Below are positions 1 to 4,895 of a stretch of 6,097 bases of DNA, in pieces (position 1 is the first letter of the stretch; each line of letters begins with the position of its first letter). The DNA is from an uncultured Coriobacteriaceae bacterium. GTDB taxonomy: Bacteria; Actinomycetota; Coriobacteriia; Coriobacteriales; Eggerthellaceae. The DNA lies in contig CADBQL010000173.1 in NCBI GenBank assembly GCA_902796815.1, positions 1 through 6,097 of the forward strand. The letters are read 5' to 3'. The position numbers were made by a program, and so were the translations under genes. The notes under the pieces were generated by a model, which saw only the letters and a list, made by a program, of their open reading frames with translations, was not told where the DNA came from and searched no databases.

Positions 1-340
1 ACTCGATGGATACTTTCGCCTCGTCGATGAGGGGAGCTCCGGCCTCGCCCATGGTGTAGGCGAACGCGGCCGACTTGTCCTCTTTGTTTCCGCTCGTCGT
101 TCCCATGAGATCGGCCTTCGCAATCCACGACTCGTCGACTACGTTCACCGAAAGCAGCTTGGTATCGCGGATACCCTGGTTGATATAGTGCGCCTGCAAA
201 AGCGATACCATGAGGTGACTGTGAGCAACGGTGCCCGCGTGCGCCACGAGCGTCCAGGTCGGCTTGCCGTCCACCATGGCGCCTACCACGACGACGGGCG
301 AGGGGTACAGCGCGAGCGTCGCGCCGATGTTCTTCTTCAT
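1..340 (-). CDS. Flavin reductase family protein (flavoredoxin-like), partial: N-terminal 113 residues
   Basis: The reading frame starts at 340 on the minus strand and stays open to the left edge, so 113 complete N-terminal codons are visible and the C-terminus is missing. Members of this family bind FMN in a split-barrel fold and reduce flavins or pass electrons on in the cytoplasm. Family-like features are the N-terminal YPSPVVVVGA strand (12-21), the segment NQGIRDTKLLSVNVV (54-68), where related flavoredoxins have a conserved 'GIKET..FSVN' stretch, and TTSGNKEDKS (81-90), matching their 'SGK..DKS' motif. Its ATG shares one base with the TAA of the upstream aldo/keto reductase gene (TAATG), and a GGAG ribosome site lies inside the end of that gene, so the two are an operon with coupled translation. 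The assignment is from recognised motifs only; the electron partner and substrate are unknown. Confidence 0.85.
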   Translation of the reverse strand, partial: MKKNIGATLALYPSPVVVVGAMVDGKPTWTLVAHAGTVAHSHLMVSLLQAHYINQGIRDTKLLSVNVVDESWIAKADLMGTTSGNKEDKSAAFAYTMGEAGAPLIDEAKVSIE

Positions 341-1284
341 TACTTCATCTCCTTTTCCCAGAAGCGGATAGCATTGATGCCGAGCGTGTCGGCCAACGAT
401 TCCAACTCGGTGATGTCCTCGTCGGAAAGCTCGACGGCTGCAGCTGCGGCCGCATCTGCCACGTGCGAGACCTTCGTCACGCCCACGATGGGCAGTGTCC
501 CCTTCGCAATGGCCCACGCAACCGGTATCTGTGCTGGGTCCACTCCGTACTTGACCGCCAGTTTCGCCAGCTCGCCATTCAGCACCTCGAGCTTATCGAG
601 CACAGGGTTGTATACCTGCGCGCGTGCCGAGCCCTCGGGCATGGGGTGGGTCGTGTCGTACTTGCCGGAGAGCGCGCCCTGCTCGAGCACCATGTACGAG
701 AAGAACAAGATGTCGTTGCCCTTGCACCAGTCGAGGATTCCCGACTCCTCCGAAGAGCGGTTGATCAGGCTCAGGTGGTTTTGCACGGCGCCGAGTTTTA
801 GGCCGTGCTCACGCAGAATCGCATCAGCCTCCTTTATTTCGGCCAGATTGTGGTTCGACACGCCGATCACGGGCGCATCGTCGCGACCCTCGAAAAACTC
901 TGCGAGCGCGCGGATCCATCGGGGCGCCTCAGAGGTGTTGTGAACCCAGTAGATATCGAAGCGGTCGAGGCCCATGAGATCGAGTTGCATGCCATGCATG
1001 GCAGCAACGGGGTCTGAGGTCGAACCGTCCATGCACTGGGGTGTCAGTTTGTCGGATACGAGATAGCTATCGCGCGGCAGTCCCTGAAGGAAGCCGCCGA
1101 GCACCTTTTCGGAGGTGCCCATACCGTAGGCATAGGCGGTGTCCCAGAGGTTGAGCCCCGCGTCCATCGCCGCATCGAATATCGGCTTCAACTCGGCGGA
1201 GCCGATGCTGTTTCCGAACGTCCCGTCATTGCCCCAAGCCCATGCACCAAGCGCAATCTTTGGGAACTTGTTTTTTGCCATCAT
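340..1284 (-). CDS. Aldo/keto reductase, NADPH-dependent
   Basis: This 314-aa protein has the usual length for an aldo/keto reductase, a cytoplasmic TIM-barrel enzyme that reduces aldehydes, ketones or quinones with NAD(P)H. The catalytic tetrad is complete: Asp48 and Tyr53 in the DTAYAYG motif, Lys79 in SDKL, and His115 in WVHN. GVSNHN (141-146) is the conserved barrel strand after the active-site His, and PIVGVTKVSHV (265-275) is the C-terminal cofactor-phosphate binding segment. The overall look is that of the YajO/Tas-like group, but the substrate cannot be read from the sequence. Two adjacent ATG codons (1284 and 1281) could start translation. A GGAGAGG ribosome site 6 nt upstream favours the first. 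The gene is first in an operon with the flavin reductase and diverges from a TetR gene; operator repeats lie over its promoter, so it is probably repressed by that regulator. Confidence 0.95.
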   Translation of the reverse strand: MMAKNKFPKIALGAWAWGNDGTFGNSIGSAELKPIFDAAMDAGLNLWDTAYAYGMGTSEKVLGGFLQGLPRDSYLVSDKLTPQCMDGSTSDPVAAMHGMQLDLMGLDRFDIYWVHNTSEAPRWIRALAEFFEGRDDAPVIGVSNHNLAEIKEADAILREHGLKLGAVQNHLSLINRSSEESGILDWCKGNDILFFSYMVLEQGALSGKYDTTHPMPEGSARAQVYNPVLDKLEVLNGELAKLAVKYGVDPAQIPVAWAIAKGTLPIVGVTKVSHVADAAAAAAVELSDEDITELESLADTLGINAIRFWEKEMK

Positions 1285-1314
1285 TCAAATCCTCTCCGAT
1301 GATTTGCTATCTTT

Positions 1315-1335
1315 ATTCTGACATATTGTCAGAAT
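1315..1335. promoter_or_regulatory. TetR operator 1, perfect 21-bp palindrome
   Basis: Arms ATTCTGACA (1315-1323) and TGTCAGAAT (1327-1335) are perfect inverted copies around the centre TAT. This is the longest and most symmetrical of three sites sharing the core TGACA-N3-TGTCA. It covers the tetR -35 box and the expected start of the reductase transcript. Confidence 0.8.
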
Positions 1336-1353
1336 GGATTGTAGCGTTATACT
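1326..1353 (+). promoter_or_regulatory. Promoter of the TetR-family regulator
   Basis: A -35 box TTGTCA (1326-1331), a 16-bp spacer and a -10 box TATACT (1348-1353) point rightward to tetR, with a start expected near 1360. The -35 box lies inside operator 1 and the -10 box touches operator 2. The promoter is face-to-face and interlocked with the minus-strand promoter, so one bound repressor could block both. Confidence 0.65.
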
Positions 1354-1366
1354 GACAGCGTGTCAA
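1338..1366 (-). promoter_or_regulatory. Promoter of the aldo/keto reductase-flavin reductase operon
   Basis: Read on the minus strand there is a perfect -35 box TTGACA (complement of 1361-1366), a 17-bp spacer and a -10 box TACAAT (complement of 1338-1343). Transcription would start near 1331, inside operator 1. Operator 2 shares bases with the -35 box. This is one of the best sigma-70-like promoters in the window. Confidence 0.75.
1353..1365. promoter_or_regulatory. TetR operator 2 (TGACA-GCG-TGTCA)
   Basis: The core TGACA (1353-1357), GCG, TGTCA (1361-1365) is a perfect 13-bp inverted repeat beginning 34 bp after the core of operator 1. It overlaps the -35 box of the reductase operon and the end of the tetR -10 box. 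Confidence 0.75.
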
Positions 1367-1376
1367 TACTTTATGC

Positions 1377-1389
1377 TGACAGAATGTCA
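1377..1389. promoter_or_regulatory. TetR operator 3 (TGACA-GAA-TGTCA)
   Basis: The core TGACA (1377-1381), GAA, TGTCA (1385-1389) begins 24 bp after the core of operator 2. It lies downstream of the tetR promoter in the untranslated leader and upstream of the reductase -35 box, so it may act as an auxiliary site or roadblock. Confidence 0.7.
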
Positions 1390-1398
1390 AAATACTTC

Positions 1399-1406
1399 GG
1401 AGGTGA
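1399..1406 (+). promoter_or_regulatory. Ribosome binding site that sets the tetR start
   Basis: GGAGGTGA is an almost ideal Shine-Dalgarno sequence, ending its GGAGG core 7 nt before the ATG at 1411. No comparable site precedes the GTG at 1360 or the ATG at 1384, so 1411 is taken as the true start. Confidence 0.85.
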
Positions 1407-1410
1407 TGAC

Positions 1411-2034
1411 ATGCCCAAGGGATCGCCCGAGCTTACCGCCGCGCGACGGATGGAGATAGTCGACGCGTGCGAAGCGCTGTACCGCGAGATGCCGTTCAAG
1501 GACATCACCGTGGGGATGATCGCAGAGCGCACCACATTCACGCGGGCCAGCGTGTACAACTACTTCAAGACCAAGGAAGAGATATTCCTCGCCCTGCTAC
1601 AACGCGAGTACGAATTGTGGAACGCGTCGCTTGCCGCCATGCTGGAGGGGCCGGCGCTGGACGCCGAGGGCTTCGCAGAAGCGCTCGCCTCTTCGCTCGA
1701 CGAACGCGAACAACTCTTAAAAATTCTCTCGATGAACCACTATGACCTCGAGGGAAGCGTACGCCACGAACTGCTCGTGGCGTTCAAGCGCGAGTACGGC
1801 CGCTCGCTCACGCTTGTGGAAAACTGCCTGGAGCGTTTCTTCCCATCCATGGACGAGAGCACACGGCGCGACTTCGTCTACACCTTCTTCCCGATGATGT
1901 TCGGCATCTATCCCTACACCGTGGTCACCGATGCACAGAGCACCGCAATGGTCGAAGCGGGCATCGACTTCGCATACACATCCGCCCACGAGCTCATACG
2001 CGCAAGCGTCCTGCGGCTGCTAGGCAGCAACTGA
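1411..2034 (+). CDS. TetR/AcrR-family transcriptional regulator
   Basis: A 207-aa protein when started at the ATG with the strong ribosome site, which is typical for one-domain TetR repressors. Residues 12-60 form the N-terminal DNA-binding three-helix domain. The helix-turn-helix covers about 31-54 (DITVGMIAERTTFTRASVYN then YFKTKEEIF), with the family's 'iA...gvt..tlYnyFksKeel' pattern. The rest (about 65-205) is an alpha-helical ligand-binding and dimer domain, perhaps of the TetR_C_34 type; its ligand is not known. The gene diverges from the reductase operon across three identical operator cores, so it very likely represses itself and those genes until a ligand, possibly a reactive carbonyl, quinone or aromatic compound, is bound. 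A longer reading from GTG 1360 (224 aa) would place operator 3 inside the coding region and is disfavoured. Confidence 0.93.
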   Translation: MPKGSPELTAARRMEIVDACEALYREMPFKDITVGMIAERTTFTRASVYNYFKTKEEIFLALLQREYELWNASLAAMLEGPALDAEGFAEALASSLDEREQLLKILSMNHYDLEGSVRHELLVAFKREYGRSLTLVENCLERFFPSMDESTRRDFVYTFFPMMFGIYPYTVVTDAQSTAMVEAGIDFAYTSAHELIRASVLRLLGSN

Positions 2035-2041
2035 AGCAAAC

Positions 2042-2096
2042 GGTCGCAGCTTGTAACAAGTCGTGCTACAAGCTACGGCCCGGCCTGTAATTTGTA
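2042..2096. repeat. Nested inverted repeats after tetR, two mutually exclusive hairpins
   Basis: AGCTTGTA (2048-2055) pairs with TACAAGCT (2067-2074). The stem can extend outward to 2042/2080 with one mismatch and one G-T wobble. The second arm can instead pair with 2081-2096 (TACAA/TTGTA, TAC/GTA and GGCC/GGCC, with small interruptions). CTTGTAACAAG (2050-2060) is itself a palindrome. There is no T-run after either stem. It could be part of a termination region or a protein binding site. Confidence 0.5.
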
Positions 2097-2100
2097 ACCA

Positions 2101-2140
2101 GCAGCGCGCTCGGATGTGCGCGCTGCCGTCCTTTCGCTTT
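2101..2140. terminator. Probable terminator between convergent tetR and the membrane protein gene
   Basis: GCAGCGCGC (2101-2109) and GCGCGCTGC (2118-2126) form a perfect 9-bp GC-rich stem with an 8-nt loop. On the plus strand a pyrimidine- and T-rich tract follows (CCTTTCGCTTTT, 2130-2141 region). It lies 67 bp after the tetR stop and 37 bp beyond the stop of the convergent gene. It probably ends tetR transcripts and may act in both directions, although the minus-strand side lacks a U-tract. Confidence 0.6.
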
Positions 2141-2162
2141 TCGCTACAATAACTCCCTTCGC

Positions 2163-3377
2163 CTAATCCGCGCGAGACGCACTGTCGGTGTTCATGGTCA
2201 TGGACTGGAAGCGGTTCTCCATGAACTCGTCGTCGTAATCCTCGTTGCAGAACGCCTCGATGGCAGTTTGGTGCTCGTAGTCCATCGTGCCGGCTGAGCG
2301 CTTGTACCAGCAGTCGAATGCCGAGAGCGTGAGCACGCAGTCGACGACCATGAGAACCGTGCAGATGCCGGTTACGGCATAGCGCCAATTCCACGGAATC
2401 TTGTTTATGAACTTCAGGAGCCACGGCACGACGAACCTCACCCACAAAAGGCCGAGCAAACCCCATATGCACATGAACATGAAGTTCGTACGCCCGTTGA
2501 TATTGAGGAATGTTCCCGTGTAATCCCAAGCGACGATGCCGAACGCAACCTCCATGAACCAGCTGACGAAGTACTCGAACGCACCGCCGATGACGGCGCT
2601 GGACAAGAAGATGATGATGGGGTTCTTGTCGTGGAAGCGATTGAGGATGATGGCAAAGAGTACCGCGCCCACGCCGTAGATGGGGCTGAACGGGCCGTAG
2701 AGCAAGCCCGCGCGGTCCTGGTAGACGCCAAATTCGTCAACGGTCATATGCCAGATGGTCTCGATGATGAGGCCAGCAATGCACGCGACGACGAAAATCC
2801 AGAATATATTGAAGAAATTCAGCGTCATGTAGCCCTTGCCCGTGGTGTCCAGGCCAAGCGTGCCTTCTTCTTGTTCGGATTTCCAATCGAGTTCCTGGAG
2901 GTGCCGCTGCAGCTTGCGCTCGTCACGCAATGCCGGATCGGAATACGACTGCAACACGATAAGGATAATCATGTTGACGCCCGGCGGGATAAGGTGGTCC
3001 GACAGGCCGGTGAGCATGAAGTGGCATATGAGGACAATCGCCTCGAAGGCAATCATGATGTCGCAAAGGAGCGCCGTCCTGTGACGGCTGCCGCGTAGCA
3101 GGCGCACGCCCATGATGATGAACATGACGGACAGGGCGACCGATAGCGCGATGGCCACGATGCCGACAACGAGCGTCGTCAAAGTGTGGTTGTCGAGAAC
3201 GGAGAGGTCGACCTTGCCGAAGAACACGGCGAGCGCCGCCCTGATGAAGGTCACGACCTGCACGACGCCTGCAACGATGCCGAGAGCCCCGTATATGCGA
3301 ATGAGCAACGGGTATTTCTCGGGCTCTTCATCCTGCGTATACGCACGCACGGTCATCATTTTCCCTGATTCGGCCAT
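2163..3377 (-). CDS. Polytopic membrane protein, 'putative ABC transporter permease' (CmpB-like) family
   Basis: A 404-aa integral membrane protein. The N-terminal part (about 25-150) holds four predicted hydrophobic helices (about 29-52, 66-91, 102-125, 130-143) followed by a charged linker (about 145-180). The C-terminal part (about 183-350) matches the family annotated as putative ABC transporter permease: LYGPFSPIYG (226-235), EYFVSWFMEVAFG (268-280), WDYTGTFLNINGR (284-296) and WGLLGLL (305-311), each among further membrane helices. The tail is acidic (NEDYDDEF, about 378-385). Despite the family name no ATPase or other ABC subunit is next to it, and a transport role is unproven. I chose the ATG at 3377 because GGGAGAGG lies just upstream; an in-frame extension to 3431 adds 18 residues of non-membrane character. 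The gene is convergent with tetR and downstream of the 338-aa gene on the same strand. Confidence 0.85.
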   Translation of the reverse strand: MAESGKMMTVRAYTQDEEPEKYPLLIRIYGALGIVAGVVQVVTFIRAALAVFFGKVDLSVLDNHTLTTLVVGIVAIALSVALSVMFIIMGVRLLRGSRHRTALLCDIMIAFEAIVLICHFMLTGLSDHLIPPGVNMIILIVLQSYSDPALRDERKLQRHLQELDWKSEQEEGTLGLDTTGKGYMTLNFFNIFWIFVVACIAGLIIETIWHMTVDEFGVYQDRAGLLYGPFSPIYGVGAVLFAIILNRFHDKNPIIIFLSSAVIGGAFEYFVSWFMEVAFGIVAWDYTGTFLNINGRTNFMFMCIWGLLGLLWVRFVVPWLLKFINKIPWNWRYAVTGICTVLMVVDCVLTLSAFDCWYKRSAGTMDYEHQTAIEAFCNEDYDDEFMENRFQSMTMNTDSASRAD

Positions 3378-3472
3378 ATGACCTCTCCCTCTATGGATTC
3401 CACTGTGTCTCCTCGCAATACAGCAGGGCAAGCTGGGCCCGCCCGTCCCGCATCGCTAAAGTACAAAACGTG

Positions 3473-3478
3473 ATTATA
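3473..3478 (-). promoter_or_regulatory. Probable -10 box for the membrane protein gene
   Basis: The 172-bp gap 3378-3549 holds no gene. On the minus strand it has a perfect TATAAT (complement of 3473-3478), about 96 bp before the ATG at 3377. No good -35 box stands 16-18 bp upstream of it. A second TATAAT (complement of 3516-3521) lies nearer the preceding gene. Either would give the membrane protein its own transcript. I see no clear terminator after the 338-aa gene. Confidence 0.4.
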
Positions 3479-3549
3479 CTCACATGTGTTGGAATCGAGC
3501 ACTAGACAGCCGCCTATTATAAACGTGGAAGCCCGCATCTCTGCATACT

Positions 3550-4566
3550 CTAGTCTTGAAGTTCCCCTACGTTGAGAATCAGATAGAACTTCGCGGGTCG
3601 AGGCTCGCATGTGGTGAACTTCACCTTCGCATAGTTGAACAGCACGCACAGCGCGAAGCGTCCCTCGCTGCCATCCTCGCGCTCGAAACCCACGTGACGG
3701 GCGAATGCGGCATCGGCGATGAGCTTCCAACGGTCGTCGGCGAGGCCCCATTCTTGCATCAGCTTGCAAATCCGAGAGCCGTAGCCGCTCTCCATGCATT
3801 CATGCGCCCGCAACGGCGCCGTCTCATTGAACGACAGCGACAATCCGAAGGTGTCTCCAAGGCTTCCATCCTCCATGATGTCGAACTGAACATCAACGGC
3901 AGGCGCAAGCGCCATGAACTTCGCACAGCGCGCGAGCATGGCGTCGTCGAATGCGGAAAATCCGATTTGGCGGAACTGCTCGCCCAAAAACGACGGATTG
4001 GCGGCACAAGCTTCCTTTATCTGTTGCCCGAGATAGCCGCCGATGCGCAGGGGCGTGCCAGGTCGGCCGGGAAAGAGCCCCACGTAAGCCGGCGGCCAAC
4101 CGTGAGGCATCCGCGAAAGCGCGCCCATGTAGCTTTCGGTACGCGCAGATTCGCCAATGGACGCCAAGAAGGGCTCTACTAAGTCGTGGCGCTTCCGCTG
4201 CTGGAAATACACGCCTGCACGTTCAGTTTCGCCTGAGGACGTGTCGAGCTCCAGCCCGCAGCTCAGCGTCTCGTCGTCGCACACGTCGGCAAACCAATCG
4301 AACATCGCCTGCCGCCCAAAACCTGCGCCAGGTTCGAACGCGGCGCCACGCTCGACTTCTGCATGCACGGAGAGCAAGTCGAAGCACGGCTCGCCGAGAA
4401 GCGGAAACTCCACGTAAGCACTTGGATAGCCGCCTCCGATGAGCGTCTTTTCATAAACCGGCCGCGCCAGCTCGATGCTGTTGCCGAACAACATCTCTTC
4501 GCGCCCGTCTTTGGCTGCTAAGTGATAGACGGCATCGAACGCCACCATTTGCGTTGGCTTTTCCAT
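3550..4566 (-). CDS. Uncharacterised protein, 338 aa, paralogue of the 347-aa protein at 4892-5935
   Basis: I do not recognise this family with certainty. The protein looks cytoplasmic, with no signal peptide and no membrane helix. It is homologous end to end with the divergent 347-aa product. Shared landmarks are LFGNS (26-30), VEFPLLGEP then FDLL (52-65), an HGW turn (155-157), GRPGTPLR (167-174), QFDIMEDG (227-234), DRW (278-280), YAKVKF (312-317) and AKFYL (325-329). Alternating short strands and helices suggest an alpha/beta fold. The QFD...DG hairpin, the preceding R-rich strand and the terminal K...K-YL strand resemble the layout of ABBA-fold peptide prenyltransferases (LynF/TruF/PatF), but this is a weak motif impression. 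AAAGGA lies 4 nt before the ATG. Its own promoter must lie in 4567-4680; GATAAT-like boxes exist there but none is convincing. Confidence 0.85.
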   Translation of the reverse strand: MEKPTQMVAFDAVYHLAAKDGREEMLFGNSIELARPVYEKTLIGGGYPSAYVEFPLLGEPCFDLLSVHAEVERGAAFEPGAGFGRQAMFDWFADVCDDETLSCGLELDTSSGETERAGVYFQQRKRHDLVEPFLASIGESARTESYMGALSRMPHGWPPAYVGLFPGRPGTPLRIGGYLGQQIKEACAANPSFLGEQFRQIGFSAFDDAMLARCAKFMALAPAVDVQFDIMEDGSLGDTFGLSLSFNETAPLRAHECMESGYGSRICKLMQEWGLADDRWKLIADAAFARHVGFEREDGSEGRFALCVLFNYAKVKFTTCEPRPAKFYLILNVGELQD

Positions 4567-4646
4567 TGATTCCTTTCTCCCGCCGTTGTTTGCCGTGCGT
4601 TTCTTCCAATCTCACAATACATTATCACTCCGACAGTGAATCGCAT

Positions 4647-4675
4647 TTCGCATTGCCGTGACCAAACAGTATAAT
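4647..4675 (+). promoter_or_regulatory. Probable promoter for the plus-strand 347-aa gene
   Basis: TTCGCA (4647-4652), a 17-bp spacer and a perfect TATAAT (4670-4675) point rightward. A start near 4682 would give a leader of about 210 nt before the ATG at 4892. That leader coincides with the decayed paralogue remnant. The overlapping sequence also reads TATACT on the minus strand, so the element may fire both ways. Confidence 0.5.
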
Positions 4676-4679
4676 GCGC

Positions 4680-4895
4680 ATCGATGAGCTGCTTCGACGG
4701 AAATGGTGCTGACCGTGCGCTCGGCTATGTGCCATGCCCTGGCACCCGGACGGCGAACGATAAGCGACGAGCGGAAAGGCGGGATGGCGCTCCATGAGCC
4801 TGGTGTTTTACTGCGCGGAAATAAAGTTCGCTGGAACCGTGGCGCAGCCGGCGATGCCCCGCTTAAGGATGTTTGATGGCGGGGTGAAAGCATGA
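4680..4895 (+). pseudogene. Decayed C-terminal remnant of a third paralogue of the 338/347-aa family
   Basis: From 4797 the frame reads SLVFYCAEIKF then 21 more residues to a TGA at 4893-4895. These 32 codons align without a gap to the final 32 residues (307-338) of the 338-aa protein, with the stop codon at the same place: 8 identities (F, A, K, F, P, A, L, G) plus many conservative changes. Just upstream, in another frame, 4781-4792 reads GGMAL, matching GRFAL (302-306). Removing four bases (CATG, 4793-4796) joins the two frames exactly. Further upstream, similarity (MVLTVRSAM, about 4703-4729, against WKLIADAAF) is weak, and a TGA interrupts at 4685. The stop overlaps the ATG of the next gene (ATGA), as in a formerly coupled tandem pair. 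Alternatively, ATG 4794-4895 could be translated as a 33-aa leader peptide. Confidence 0.6.

Noticed and set aside
275..300. CG-rich repeated ACGACG-like run near the left edge
   Set aside because: It is explained by the Val-rich coding strand (PVVVVGA) of the flavin reductase gene on the minus strand.
188..943. A 251-aa plus-strand open frame opposite the aldo/keto reductase and flavin reductase genes, Ser- and Ala-rich
   Set aside because: It is the antisense shadow of two clearly real genes in high-GC DNA, shows no domain pattern, and spans their junction.
1360..1410. N-terminal extension of the TetR protein from the GTG at 1360
   Set aside because: It has no ribosome site, would place operator 3 inside the coding region, and starts at the expected transcription start. 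The ATG at 1411 has a near-perfect GGAGG site.
2020..2529. A 169-aa minus-strand open frame crossing the end of the membrane protein gene and the hairpin region
   Set aside because: It lies in another frame of a well-supported gene, runs through the terminator hairpins, and is rich in His, Arg and Cys as typical of shadow frames.
3378..3431. 18-residue N-terminal extension of the membrane protein (Cys, Arg and His rich)
   Set aside because: It precedes a good GGGAGAGG ribosome site and an ATG at 3377, and its composition is unlike a protein start in this family.
4794..4895. A 33-aa ORF overlapping the 347-aa gene start, tempting as a RiPP precursor peptide beside putative prenyltransferase-like proteins
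   Set aside because: Its residues align without gaps to the C-terminus of the 338-aa paralogue and it ends at the same stop position, so a gene remnant is the simpler reading. It has no leader-core pattern or cleavage motif.
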